From: Tubiluchus corallicola
Taxonomy: Eukaryota > Priapulida > Priapulimorpha > Priapulimorphida > Tubiluchidae
NCBI GenBank assembly: GCA_030141605.1
Contig: JAQGDQ010000626.1
Span: 40,059-104,058 of the forward strand
DNA length: 64,000 bases
Direction of reading: 5' to 3'
In this document: positions 1 through 12,058 of the stretch, piece by piece
How the letters are laid out: each line of letters begins with the position of its first letter
Position numbering within the stretch: position 1 is the first letter of the stretch
Translations under genes and position numbers: made by a program
Notes under the pieces: model-generated
Databases searched by the model: none
What the model was told of the DNA's origin: nothing
Seen by the model: only the letters and a program-made list of their open reading frames with translations

Positions 1-500
1 CACATTTGAGATACCAATGTCACATTTGACTTGACATGTGTCTACATTCTTAAAATAAACAATGTTTCTTAAGAGAAACTAATTCATTAATGCAGTGCTA
101 ATGCATTACTTAAAAACTAATTAGTGATTCACTGTTTATTGGGAAGTGATGCTGCCGATAGCACCATGACCAAAAAATATAATTTTAATTTGGTTTTATC
201 TTTTTCTAATTTGCAATTAAATAACTTAATTACCGATTTATTCAAAGTACCGCATCTACATTTGAATTACCTAAGTCACATTTGTGTTACCAAAACACAT
301 TCGAAATTCCTATGTCTACATTTCACTTACCTAAGTCACATTTGAGTTACCAAAACACATTCGAAATTCCCATGTCTACATTTGACTTACCTAAGTCACA
401 TTTGAGTTACCAAAACACATTCGAAATTCCTATGTCTACATTTGACTTACCTAAGTCACATTTGAACTTTCCTGTGTCTACATTTGACGTGTAAAACCTA
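1..500. repeat. CAAATGT-motif repeat array
   Basis: ACATTTGA/CACATTTGA motifs recur every approximately 20 bp, with a 60-bp higher-order unit at 289-470 (TCGAAATTCC at 301, 361 and 421). It ends in gacgtgtaaaacctat, the same terminus as the element at 4896. Its left part continues beyond the window. Positions 45-135 are repeated at 4203-4305. Confidence 0.75.
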
Positions 501-879
501 TAGAATTAGCAGGCCTACATACCTAAACTGTGCACAACGTGTTATAATTATAGTCAGTTAAACTAACTTTTAAGAGTGAGATTTTTTGACACTCATTTCA
601 ATCAATATTGATAAGATCATGTCTTATTTATTTCTGTAATAATTGTGCATCACTGTGTAAACAATTCACATGGCCAAACAATTTCCACAATAAACTAATG
701 TCAACTGGCAGTCAGCATTAAAGTACAGTAAACATGTCATTTTATATTACTCGCCTCCATGAGCGGCTGTAAAAAATTCCCCTAGTTAAATCATGCTTAA
801 GAACGAGCTTTTCCAGAGTAACAATTAAATTATTTGTTTGATTATAAAGACTTCATAATAAACAACTTTTTATTAATAA

Positions 880-1075
880 ACCTTTTCGCGATTTCGTTGT
901 GCGCACGCGCAGTTGTTGTAGGTCAATGGTTAAGTGCACCACAGCAACGCGTCTTAAGTACTACTATCGCGTAACAAGTTGGTAAAGCAAAGTCGTCTAC
1001 CACATCGGTTCAGCATTAAATCTACTTTAAGATCTACAATCATTAATCAATTTCTGCTTAATTTTAACACTAACA
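880..1075 (+). mobile_element. TIR-MITE remnant (family also at 27968 and 58602)
   Basis: The segment containing aaccttttcgcg, gttgtgcgcacgcgcag, ggtcaatggttaagtgcacc and ggtaaagcaaag matches 58602-58760 in the same order. The right end is not recognisable. Confidence 0.6.
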
Positions 1076-1824
1076 AAATTCTAACAAGACAAAAAAATCA
1101 CATTTATACACACAAAAAAGCAGTGTAACATCTACGACTATTGATTAAAGTGCTGTTATAATACTAATATGCCATGTCATAATCATTATAAGTTGACCAC
1201 AGTGACGTTATGTAATCATTATTAATTCCGAATAATATTAATTTCGTAAATCTACCCGAAAACACCACGTGCAGCTAAATCTTACCCTCCCGCCGCGCTA
1301 ACTTCCTAAAACTAATAAATACTTTTCGTCAAAAACCCCCAAGAAAGTGCAAGTATGTTTATATAAGACGCGGAACACTTTACGAATAGCGAGACGAACA
1401 AATAATTTCATTATCCCGAATCAGGGGCTACGTATAGAAGTGTTTTGTCTTCACCTTAATCCAGAACATTTAGTATCTATGCGTTCCTTCACCTCTCCTT
1501 TAATGTTTCTACTTTCACAGAGCGTTTTAGTAACAATAGGATACAAAATACTTCCGTCTTTTAAGGGACACTTCCATTTCAACAGCCATTTGGGTAATGA
1601 ATGTATGGGGCGTTTATTTAGGTGATACGACTTTGCGTTCTGCCATGTTTTTGTAGCTGTCAGTACGAATGACCACTAATTCCTACTAAACCGCCATTTA
1701 ACAAAAAGAAACTCGTTTTGCGATGTTTTTATTTCAGACAGCGGTACCCATTCCAGACCAATTTGCTTGTCGTTAAATTGGCGCTTTGGTGTCATAAAAT
1801 GTTCTGAATGTGTGACAGCCGCTT
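1076..1824. other. Unannotated stretch
   Basis: A 92-codon open frame at 1347-1625 has no recognisable domain or splice context. I see no supported gene. Confidence 0.4.
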
Positions 1825-2291
1825 TTAACCCTTTCATACCTGTTGTATCCCGTGGGATACGAGAATATTTTCTGCCTTTAAAATTAATAAAATTTTAAAA
1901 CTGACAGTTATTAGATCTGTTAATAGTTATTTTGATTTAAGCCAATACCAATAGACTAAAAATGGTGATAAAATGGCAAACTAGAAAATCTACGTAGCAT
2001 AAAAAACTGCGCAAGGTACAGTACTTTAGAGATGACTTTGTACAGATCAGCATAGCATGCATACTAAATGTCTTAAATACTTTAAAAAATATCAGCAGTT
2101 GCAAAATGAAGCAGATTTTATGCTTCCATTGAATCCCAATGTATCCCGTGGGATACAGGCTATATTTAGCACGCGGGCACAGGTAGAAAAAAATAATTAT
2201 CATGTGCAAACAAGATGGACATACTGAACAAAAGTACCAAGCCAAAAAAAATTTTCTTATTAAAAATATAATTTGGGACTGAAAGGGTTAA
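1825..2291. mobile_element. piggyBac-like MITE, copy 1
   Basis: The element is flanked by TTAA on both sides, with termini CCCTTTCATACC and GGACTGAAAGGG, 467 bp in all. The near-palindrome GTATCCCGTGGGATAC occurs twice inside. TTAA target sites and CCCT-type ends are typical of piggyBac elements. Confidence 0.75.
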
Positions 2292-3025
2292 AGCAAATTT
2301 GAAAAAAGTTACTTTATAAAAAAGCATCATGATGTTAATGCAATACACGATGCTGATAAATACTTGATTAGTGTCATAGTGTCGCAGCGCAATGGCTACT
2401 AAAACAACCTATAATGTAATTAATGTCATAATTGTGGCTTATTGTACCGAGTACACGATTGTGGTATTATGTGATCCATTTAATTGTCAGTCTACCTCAC
2501 TAAAGTACTGAATTAGTCTGTGCTGCCATCTACAGTCGTTGTTTTACTCTAATTGTACAAAGTTTGTCAGAGATTGATTTTTGTTTCTAAATATTATTTC
2601 CTTTTGCTTTTATAGATATTCATTAATCAGAGTAATTAGATTGTTAATTTCATGCTTTAATTCTGGTTCTAACTCTCTTATTCAAGTTTAAATAGAGAAA
2701 CATTATAACACAGCTAAGATATCAATATGAGAGCTTTCTCCTCCTACGAGGTAACAGTAACAATATCACCACTGTCATCGTCGTCGTCATCGTCATTGTC
2801 GGCATGATAACTTATCTTTAACTTATTAAAACTATCTTATTAAAATTCGTTTTTTTCTATTATATCTATACTACATTGTTGTGGGTGGCAGTAGTTGACA
2901 GTGCAAGTCATTACTTGACTATGATATCGTCACCATTGCTGTTGTCGTCATTGTCATCATCATTATTATCGCTGACGGATTATTACCATTACCAAATAAT
3001 CACGATTTGCCCCCCTCTACTATCT
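2292..3025. other. AT-rich spacer with a GTC/ATC trinucleotide-rich patch
   Basis: GTC/GTCATC-rich sequence lies at about 2772-2800 and 2945-2975. No gene is supported. Confidence 0.5.
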
Positions 3026-3027
3026 CT

Positions 3028-3320
3028 CCGCCATCATCACTGCTGCTGACACTTGTCATTGTCGTCATCACTGCTGCTGACACTTGTCATTGTCGTCATC
3101 ACTGCTGCTGACACTTGTCACTGTCGTCATCACTGCTGCTGACACTTGTCATTGTCGTCATCACTGCTGCTGACACTTGTCATTGTCATCATCACTGCTG
3201 CTGACACTTGTCATTGTCATCATCACTGCTGCTGACACTTGTCATTGTCATCATCACTGCTGCTGACACTTGTCATTGTCGTCATCACTGCTGCTGACAC
3301 TTGTCATTGTCGTCATCACC
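3028..3320. repeat. 31-bp minisatellite, about 9 copies
   Basis: The unit is TCATCACTGCTGCTGACACT plus TGTCATTGTCG. Copies differ mainly by GTCGTC versus GTCATC. Confidence 0.9.
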
Positions 3321-3701
3321 ATTAAAAGCGTGCCGTGTGCAAACTAGCTGACCACATAATCATAATTTGATTTATAATATTCCCCATTCCATAATTACAT
3401 ATCATGACTTTAATGAAAAATACAACGTTATTGTAACATTGAATATTAATGATTAAAATTCGCTGTTATTCTTATCTTATTCCTAATTAATTTTTACTTC
3501 CCAATAATTTAGATAATTTTCACGTTTCCAAAGTAGATAATTACGATAAATTTGTTATCAATAACTAATTAACAAAGATAGTTTATCCAATAACTTGCTT
3601 GACGAGAACCGCGCAAAATAATGTTGATTCTGGTAGTAATGTACGTAGTTCTGCACCACGCAGTGTGTGGAAGAATTTTTTGCTTCAGTGATAATTTACT
3701 T

Positions 3702-4070
3702 TTATAGGTTTTACATGTCAAATGTAGACTTACGTTAACTCAAATGTAGATTTAGGTAATTCAAATGTGTCTTGGTAACTCAAATGTAGACTTAGGTAGT
3801 TCAAATGTGTCTTGGTAACTCAAATGTAGACTTATGTAGTGCAAATGTGTCTTGGTAACTCAAATGTAGACTTAGGTAATTCAAACGTGTCTTGGTAACT
3901 CAAATGTAGATGTAGGTAATTCAAACGTGTCTTGGTAACTCAAATGTAGACTTAGGTAGTTCAAATGTGTTAACAATGGTTTTCAAGAAATCTTAAGCGT
4001 TTTTGGTAAGTCAAATGTAGACACATGTCAAGTCAAATGTGACATTGGTATCTCAAATGTGGATAGGTGG
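3702..4070. repeat. CAAATGT-motif element, second copy
   Basis: It begins ataggttttacatgtcaaat (compare the terminus at 4896). CAAATGTAGAC and CAAATGTGTCT alternate at about 20-bp spacing, so the full unit is 40 bp (3737-3965). Confidence 0.8.
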
Positions 4071-4499
4071 TAAAGTTTAAAAATGTTAAATTTAATCTTC
4101 TTTAATTTCAATTTAATAATTGCTCTTAAATTAAAATAACGTTATAGGTTCACTAATATTCTGCAAACTTTACATACAATTGGAACTGTTAGAGAAAACA
4201 ATACATTCTTAAAATAAACAATGTTTGTTGAGAGAAACTAATTCATTAATACAGTGCTAATGCATTACTTAAAAAACTAATTAGTGATTCACTGTTCATT
4301 GGGAAGTGGGAACCGATTTATTCTTTTCTGCCGACATTTTTTTTGTAAAACGTTGATAAATAAAATGTAGAATTGGTGTATATATTAATAACTGTATAAT
4401 TGTTAACTTATTTATGGCCAGCAAAGACCAATAAGGCCAGCAAAACTGGGAGTCAATACAGTACCATTTTTTAATGTCTGTTTTCACAAAAAAACATTA

Positions 4500-4565
4500 T
4501 CTTATATAAGCTAGTATGTAATATGTAGTATGTAATATGTAATATGTAATATAGTATGTATATAA
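4500..4565. repeat. Short ATGTAATATGTA-type simple repeat
   Basis: About seven imperfect copies of gtatgtaatat are seen. Confidence 0.6.
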
Positions 4566-4895
4566 GCTATTTTCGTAGACATTACATTTAAAACAATAAG
4601 ATCTATTAACAAATAATATAACATAAAATACACACATCATACTAAATATTATTAATACATCTTATTGTTTTTCATAATATGTCTGTTTTATTGTACTTAA
4701 TACTGTCCACATAACCAAAATAATGGGTTCCACATAACTTTGTGTCACTTTCAATCTACGGTTTATTTAGTCAAAATAATTTCCCTACGTAAGTTACATT
4801 AATAATTAACCCAGAATAAAGGCTCATATGCCACAGACGTGATGATAGGCTATGCAAGAAAGAGACGAATAATAGTCTGTATATGAAGTTCTACT

Positions 4896-5248
4896 ATAGG
4901 TTTTACACGTCAAATGTAGACACAGGAAAGTTCAAATGTGACTTAGGTAAGTCAAATGTAGACACAGGAAAGTTCAAATGTGACTTAGGTAAGTCAAATG
5001 TAGACACAGAAATTTTGAATGTTTCGGTAACTCAAATGTGACTTAGGTAAGTCAAATGTAGACATGGGATATTTGACTTGACGTGTGTGCCTACATTTGA
5101 CTTACCAAAAACGCTTAAGATTTCTTGAAAACAATTGTTAACACATTTGAACTACCTAAGTCTGCATTTGAGTTACCAAGACACATTTGAACTACCTAAG
5201 TCTACATTTGACTTAACGTAGGTCTACATTTGACGTGTAAAACCTATG
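4896..5248. mobile_element. TIR element built from CAAATGT motifs, third copy
   Basis: The ends are perfect inverted repeats of about 24 bp: ataggttttacacgtcaaat... and ...atttgacgtgtaaaacctat. The body consists of CAAATGT motifs in one orientation in the left half and ACATTTG in the right half, about 353 bp in all. Confidence 0.8.
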
Positions 5249-5682
5249 AAGTACCAGACCATTCAATGGCAGTGAAGGATACCGTCTTTCTTTCTTTCTT
5301 TCTTTTTGTCCTGTGTAATTCAAAGCAAACGTGCAAATTAAACCAAACAATATTTTGACACGTTCAGAACAAAGCCAACCTTCAAGGATGGAAAAAATTG
5401 ATAGTTACAATGTATGCCAAGCTGTTGGTGGTCACGCAAAACTATAAAAGTACGCCGAGAACAAGTTTCTTAACGTCTTACCGTAGCAGTTAAGCAAAAT
5501 AAGACAATTTCTTTAACGACCGTTCAATGCTGGCGGTAATGAGTATGTAGTTTCCACACCTGAAGTATAACACATTATTATCTAGTGTTATTTGCAAGCC
5601 TCGAGGTGATTTCGTAAACATGTACGTGTTAAAACAAACTCCTGCAGAGTAGCAGACAGCCGGATTTTTATCAATTCCAGCC

Positions 5683-6152
5683 TTAACCCTTTAATACCCG
5701 TTGTATCCCGTGGGATACGAGAATACTTTCTGCCTTTAAAATTAATAATTTTTTAGGACTGACAGTTATTTGATCTGTTAATAGTTATTTTGATTTAAGC
5801 CAATAACAATAGACTAAAAATGGTGATAAAATAGCAAACTAGAAAATCTACATAGCATAAAAAACTGCGCAAGGTACAGTACTTTAGAGACGACTTTGTA
5901 CAGATCAGCATAGCATGCATACTAAATGTCTTAAATACTTTAAAAAATTATCAGCAGTTGCAAAATGAAGCACATTTTATGCTTCCATTGAATCTCAATG
6001 TATCCCGTGGGATACAGGCTATATTTAGCACGCGGGCACAGGTAGAAAAAAAAATAATTATTATGTGTAAACAAGATGGACATACTGAACAAAAGTACCA
6101 AGCCAAAAAAATTTTTCTTATCAAAAAAATAATTTGGGACTGAAAGGGTTAA
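5683..6152. mobile_element. piggyBac-like MITE, copy 2
   Basis: TTAA-flanked, with termini CCCTTTAATACCC and GGGACTGAAAGGG. It is closely similar along its whole length to 1825-2291, including both GTATCCCGTGGGATAC motifs. Confidence 0.78.
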
Positions 6153-7698
6153 AGGTGCTAACCATACCAAACTGACGGAAGAAGATATTGTTGTATGAAA
6201 TCAGATAATCATACTTTCATAACTTGGGACAGTAACGGAAGGATGGGCAAATAAGCAAATGGATTATAACTGACAAAGCTGTACCTACAAGACTTTAATA
6301 AACTGTTCACTACTCACTGCAATATATGTACTTGCATTTATCGACTGCTCTACACACAGTGGGCAATGACACCAAACATAAAGCTATCATTGTTTCTACA
6401 GAACAGCCCAAGAGAAGTTGGGCGCTGCGCTATGCAAACATGGGTTTTTTGCGCCCAGTCAGATTCTGCTAATATTCCCGACATTTTTAATTCGTGTTTG
6501 CTTTGTCATGATAACGGAATGAACGCGAGTCGATGTTCATTTAGCGGTTTTGATTGACTTAACGTGCGGTGCACGACCCCGCTAATCCGGCAATATTCTG
6601 CTTTATTGGAACGTAATTACTGTTGATGAATAATCGTATAAATACGGACATGAAAATATCACTGTTTCCATACATATCCACTTCTGATGATAGAAAATAA
6701 AACAAGAGGCTAGTCTTCTACGCGTAATAGTACCTCTGTTACAGTAGCTTTCACGCGTGAGTCATAACAATCAAATTTCTAAGGACGAAGGGATAAGTCG
6801 TGTTGAAGGAAGTGTTTTTTACCTGTTTAAAGAAAAAATTAACCCTCTAAAAGACTTTTTACAAAGTTCAGGCAAATGATCGGGTTAACAGATCGATGAG
6901 ATCGATATTGTCATACAATATTGTTAAACTGGAACAAGTAACTGTTTGCAAATAGGTCTATCTGACTGGAGATTTTAACACTGATTTACTAAATTCGTAG
7001 TCGAGATGTCAACAGTTGTAAACGTTGTCAAATGTTGTGGAACTGTGATTGATTTTTTGACGTGTTTAAATTGTCTGTTTGTCAACTTTTAAAGTCTTGT
7101 ACTACTGTGTTATGTTTATTATAATTCTATAAGGTATTTTAATTTTAGTTTATCGGTTATTTTGCATACACTAACAGTAATTTAGATATTGATAACAAAT
7201 ATGTTTCTTTAGTTACTAACATAATTTCTATTATAAATTTGCAACACTTTTATTTATTAAACATGACTCACAGCAAGCTGCTAACAATGTCACTCGATTA
7301 ACTAAATAAATATTCATGTCGTAGAAATAGGAGTGGTTGCTAGGTGACCTCTTGGTCTTCCGCCACCCCATCTCAATGTTGTGTTTATCATGTTAAAGAA
7401 ACATTGTGTATTATTATATATGTAACTTTAAATAAGAGGAATAAAATCGAATCGAATCGAATCTAAATCTAATCAACGCTCAGCCATAAAATGATCATTC
7501 AGTTAAAAGCTAGGGCAAAATTGAATATTTCTTCTACTTAAATAAATGTTACAAACAGTTAAAAAACGAATAGCGCCACTCATAGACAAGTAACAGAATC
7601 ATGCCAGGCTAGCAGCTCTTTAATGTCCTAACAACATTAGGAGTTTGGCAGAAATCAAAAGCTTAATCCAGCTTTTTTTAATCTAAATATCTTTGCAG
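6153..7698. other. Upstream region of the orphan membrane-protein gene
   Basis: No coding exon is supported. A probable retroelement 3' end lies at about 7330-7466, with an aataaaatcgaatcgaatcg tail. The acceptor at 7689-7698 implies a 5' UTR exon somewhere upstream. Confidence 0.4.
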
Positions 7699-10600
7699 GA
7701 TGAAGAACAAAGCGCTAGAATATTGGTCAATAAAGAATTCTGCAAGTAGCAGTGGCTCTTCGGGATCAGGTAGTAAACTGATAAATGAACCGGACAATGC
7801 TATGCTAGACTTGGGCATCAAGATTAATCCACTCTTCCAAGATTCTGACCAGGACAGTCAAAGTGGACGCAAGTCTGGAAAACATTCAAGGACGGCAAAA
7901 ATTAAGAGCTCATATTTACCAAAAAAGACTTCAAAGAAAAGCCATCACTTAGCAAATGGTGATGTTAAGAAAACAGAAAAAAATCAAACTCATCAAGAAA
8001 AAGGTAATTCTCACAAAAAGGAAGCTAGTGACAGACATTCACGAAACAGATATTCAGCAAATAACAGATCCAACAAAACAGACGCAAACCAGAGTAGCGC
8101 TGTTTCACCAAAACGGTTTCAGAAGTCGTCACCAAAAAGCAAGTCTCCTAGAAATTACTCCTCCAGCATATCTTGGTTACACTCGCAAGCTAGGATGGGA
8201 GCATATTCTCATTCGCCAGAGAGGAAAAGTCGTCTACAGGCATATAACAGTGTGCTTAGTTCAGCAGCTCACAAGCAAAATGGACTCGCACAGTCTGACG
8301 ATATGGGTTCTCCAAAGAACTACAACAGGGAAACTCTCCATGAGCCAAAAGAAAATGGCACAGCAAGTCCAAACACACATTTGAAGCAACCCAGTACAAG
8401 TCCCGATGCTAGCACCACCCGGTACAATAATGTACTGTACGACATTGACCCCATGTCAAATCACAGTGATGATGGTGACAGTTCTTTTAGTGGAGTTATG
8501 ACAGTTAACCCCAGTAATATCATCCTAAGTGAAGATGATTTTTTGATTTTCAAGAAGAACCACACTGACGATACCCACATCCACGATCAAAGTAAACAGT
8601 TACATAAAAGTAAAAATGTTTCCAAACAAAGACACAATCACGAAAAGCAAACTGAGAAATCAACAGATGATTCAATAAAACAAGGAAAAGGTCAGATCAC
8701 AAGCTCGTCAGTATTCACACCATCTAGTCCAAGACACAATATGCAAGATATGATTATTAGTGAAATACGGAGCCAGGTGAACAGTGAACGTCTAAGTCCA
8801 ATAAAGGAGACTAATGAAACAAAACTAAGTGATTACAGTGAACTAGGAACATCTGACAGACGAAGTCAACTATCGCTGCCTTTATCTGTACAAAACTTGC
8901 AAAACCACGAAGATGATTACCAATTGGTTATAGATTCCGCTTCTGAATGCAATAGTACTGATCAGCTAATATACTGTGAGCCTTATGAAGGTAAGAGCAA
9001 TAAACTTTATTGTATTGCAATTAATATAATTAACGGAGCTGTTGAATTGTGTGGTATAAGAACGAGACTTAAGACCTGGTGTCATGGTGATCAACTAACC
9101 CAGATGGGTGTTCTAATTCCAGGGTGCCGAGTTCAAGTCGCGATTAGTTCACGATTTTTTAGCATCTGCTTTCTTCACCTCATTTGTCATAAGGTTAATA
9201 GTTGTTATGAAAAAAATGGTTTATTAACTTCTGGCATTCACGTTCAGGATCATTGTTATGGCACTTTATTGTATTAAATGCAATTGTCCATGAGTATTCA
9301 CAACATTTGTCTAATCTGGTACCACATGATGATGCCACAACCTGGTAAAATGATGATGTCATGTTAGATATTGAAATATTTTTGTTTTATCTGCAGCAAT
9401 AAAATTTGATGAACATTTTCCAAAGGCACAGAGAGAGCAGCCAGATGGGCAGCCAAGCACAGAATCAGATGAACAGACACAGTCAAGAGTAACAGAGACA
9501 ACAAGCCTCAAGACTTCCAGCACAAGCGTATACGGTGACGAAGATCTCCTGAACAAAAGTGAGGCACCAGCCCGAGACTCCTACCAACAACAGTACACCC
9601 ATGACCCAAACAAATTATTCACTGAAGAGCAGGAAACCAGGTATGACGGGAGAACAACAGTCAATGCATGTCCTATACACGGATCACAAACTGCACGAAA
9701 TGATCATCCCATTTCTCTCCATGTTGAAAACGAAACTGTAGAGCCGATGTATACGTGTCCCGTGCATGGAAATCAGAAACATCTTAGTGCAATTAATGCA
9801 CTATCCAGTGAAGTAATAGAAAGTTTGAGCTCAACGGGCAAAGCAAATACCAAACACAAAGCACAACTTAATTATCTCAAAGCAAAGAAAAACATGGACA
9901 TCTTGTCTGATATAGAGGAGGTTCCTGAACCTTCTATAGATTATTCTGATTCTAATGCAAGTTCCATAAGCCTGCACAGACCATTCAGAGTTCCAACACC
10001 AGATTACTCCAGTGCAGAGCGATTTTACCATCATCTAAAAAAGAAAATAGGGAGAAGACTCTCTAGTAAAAAAGGAAAAGGACAAAGACCACAGGTTCGA
10101 TGCAGAGTCAACAACGATCCATCGGCAGAGTGGTCAGATGGGGATGGACGTGCCTCCACTCCAACGGTGGATTATTCATCATGCGACTCTCAGACTTCAG
10201 GCGATGAATGCGGTTGGACATACCGTCCAAACAGAAGGGCTAAAAACAAGCCAAATCAGAACCAGATTTGTGCCATCCATGGGAGAGATGGATTCTACAG
10301 GGGTGTGCACTTTGCCGAAACGCCACCAGAAGGCATGGCTCAAAGAACTAGTTGGAAATTTAAGGCAGGCCAAGATAGCAAGCACAAACGATGGCAGCCA
10401 GTCAGCAGCACCGTCTACACAAAGCTTTATTCGAAATTCAACAGCCGCTTTAGCCCAATAGTCGAAACTGCCGAAGAGCGATGTTCACCAGCATCTAAAG
10501 CAAGTACAGCAAAGGGAGAAGCAGGATCTCCGTTGCAGAAAAATCCATTCAAAGTTAACATATACACCATCAATCCTAATGTGTACAGCATGGGTAAAAA

Positions 10601-11276
10601 CAACAAAAGACTGACACTTTCATCTATAGCAAGCAGCAAAAACATAGTGAGTTGTGTTCAGTTACATCTCCATTGAGCTAACGCTCATTCATCATTGTCA
10701 TGGTGCCTACCCAGTGGCTCATTAAGCACATATCTTTTCATTATTGTCACTAACTTGCAATTATCACTACATACTTATTGTCATTGACTTGGCGATCTGT
10801 CTGCTAGAATCTGCACAACTTGTACATGATGAGTTCACAATCAGCACAGGTCTGGTTTATAGCTTGTCAAACTTCTACAAATTTGAACTTTTCAAACATT
10901 AAGAAAAGTCTAATTTAAGTTTGACGTAATAGTCACAATTTATAATTAGAATGCATCGTTTCACATGTAAAATCAAACATATACGTTTAATTTGCTGAAT
11001 CTTCAGATTTGCATGATATATTGCTTATTTTACCTATAAAACAGCATTATGGTACTAATGATTAATGCTCTACTTTTACAGAAGAGTCGCTCTCCCAATC
11101 ACATGACAAGTTTGGATCCCATCTACAATGCACATGCGCACAAGATTCAGGCCAAAGAAGCCAAAAGACGTATATGCTACATGGGACTGGCATTTTTAGC
11201 TTTGTTCATATGCGTGGGAGTTGCAGTTTGGCTGACCATGCATTTCAGACCGTCCAGGTTAGAACAAGAACCATAG
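7699..11276 (+). CDS. Three-exon gene for an uncharacterised, disordered protein with a C-terminal membrane anchor
   Basis: Spliced model: 7700-8990, 9397-10646 and 11082-11276, joined in phases 1 and 0, giving about 911 residues. The start is the ATG directly after a good acceptor (ctttgcag), so an upstream 5' UTR exon is likely. Donors are GTAAGA at 8991 and GTGAGT at 10647; acceptors are ctgcag and tttacag. Residues 1-870 are rich in Ser, Lys, His, Asn and Gln and look disordered. Three Cys-Pro/Ala-Ile/Val-His-Gly motifs lie near residues 522, 551 and 722, and three DYS motifs sit in the second exon. A single hydrophobic segment (about 878-902) preceded by KRR and followed by about nine residues would make it a tail-anchored or type II protein with its bulk in the cytosol. 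I do not recognise the family, and no enzymatic domain is visible. AATAAA at 11498 fits as its polyadenylation signal. Confidence is high that it is a gene; the function is unknown. Confidence 0.85.
7700..8990 (+). CDS. Orphan membrane-protein gene, coding exon 1
   Basis: The frame stays open past 8990 to a stop at 9277, but the extra reading loses the Ser/Lys/His-rich composition and a consensus donor (GAAG|GTAAGA) occurs at 8990. The next exon continues the frame exactly, so the part after 8990 is intron. The encoded segment has several Ser-Pro sites (SPKR, SPKS, SPRN, SPERK, SPKN, SPRH, SPIK), which are candidate proline-directed phosphorylation sites. Confidence 0.85.
9397..10646 (+). CDS. 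Orphan membrane-protein gene, coding exon 2 (CPxHG motifs)
   Basis: The acceptor tttatctgcag precedes 9397 and the frame is open for 1,250 bp, ending at GTGAGT. Motifs seen are CPIHG, CPVHG and CAIHG, and the acidic/aromatic motifs IDYSD, PDYSS and VDYSS. A basic stretch (HHLKKKIGRR and following) lies around residues 640-660. The regular reuse of short Cys/His and DYS motifs argues for selected peptide ligands or metal or thiol chemistry rather than random open sequence. No known domain was recognised. Confidence 0.85.
11082..11276 (+). CDS. Orphan membrane-protein gene, last exon (membrane anchor)
   Basis: It follows the acceptor cttttacag in phase 0 and encodes 64 residues before TAG. A charged KEAKRR segment leads into about 24 hydrophobic residues beginning ICYMGLAFLALF, then a short basic/acidic tail. 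The positive-inside rule puts the N-terminal bulk in the cytosol. Confidence 0.85.
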   Translation, partial: KSRSPNHMTSLDPIYNAHAHKIQAKEAKRRICYMGLAFLALFICVGVAVWLTMHFRPSRLEQEP

Positions 11277-11497
11277 CAATCTAAATACTTAGCACCAGAA
11301 CCAGTGGAAATTAAGACTATGCTCAGCTGGCCAGGTCTTGCTTAGGTAAAGGCCAGGTTGCAGTTGAAAGAAACTTAGGAATCCTGTTTGTTATCACATC
11401 ATGACTACATCATATCTACTGCATTGCCTACTGTGATGCTTTCGGTTAGAAATCTTCATATTACCTATGCTTAAAGATGCCCACTGCTTGTTACGCA

Positions 11498-11503
11498 AAT
11501 AAA
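11498..11503 (+). terminator. Candidate polyadenylation signal AATAAA
   Basis: AATAAA occurs about 220 bp after the stop codon of the orphan membrane-protein gene and is the last unique sequence before the 5S-derived SINE. Confidence 0.45.
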
Positions 11504-12058
11504 GCCATACTTATGTGGCACAAATCACGTCGAAAACACCGGTTCACCGAAGTTAAGCAACTTAGAGCCTGGTTAGTACTTGGATGGGTGACCGCCCAGG
11601 AATACCAGGTGCTGTAGGCTTGCGGGATGCCCACACCGTATCTCGACACTAGGCGGAAGAGCTGCACAAGGCAGCCAACTGCTAGAGGGCGGAGGAGGTC
11701 AAGTGACTCAACGGCCATGTGTAGAGGAGTAAACCTTCCAAATCAGAAGTGGAGCCCCTAAGGCGGACCAGTGCAGCATGCTCACTGACTCTGGCAACTC
11801 CTGCAGCCAACCTGGTCCCAAACGTATCGCTCCACTTTCCTTTGGACTACACCAGAGAGGAAGAGAGGGGGTTCCTGTTGTCTGGGCAACTCAGGATCTC
11901 CATACACCTTGCCCAGGTGTGCGCCCTGGAGAGGCCACTCCAGTGGTTCAAGGATCGCAGTGCTCAGCCACAGTCGACGCTGCAGCTCCATCAGTGTGAT
12001 CAATAACTGACTCTCTTGGCGCACACTCCATTGTCTTCCGAGACAGAAGGATGCCAAC
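11504..12058 (+). mobile_element. 5S rRNA-derived SINE-like element, copy 1
   Basis: Positions 11548-11622 match the 3' two-thirds of eukaryotic 5S rRNA (gaagttaagcaac, gcctggttagtacttggatg, ggtgaccgcc, ggaatacc, ggtgctgtaggct), which contains the internal pol III promoter region. A non-5S body of about 430 bp follows, ending gagacagaaggatgcca. Two more copies are in the window. Confidence 0.8.

Noticed and set aside
3028-3320. CRISPR-like regular repeat array
   Set aside because: Repeats are contiguous with no unique spacers and the DNA is animal. The same applies to the arrays at 24140, 44349, 47517 and 62019.
8991-9277. C-terminal 95 codons of the 525-codon frame starting at 7700
   Set aside because: They lie after a consensus donor, change composition, and the next exon fits the frame precisely, so this is intron read-through.
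11548-11622. Functional 5S rRNA gene
   Set aside because: The 5' third is absent or diverged and the copy is embedded in a dispersed element with two further degenerate copies, so it is 5S-derived, not an rRNA gene.
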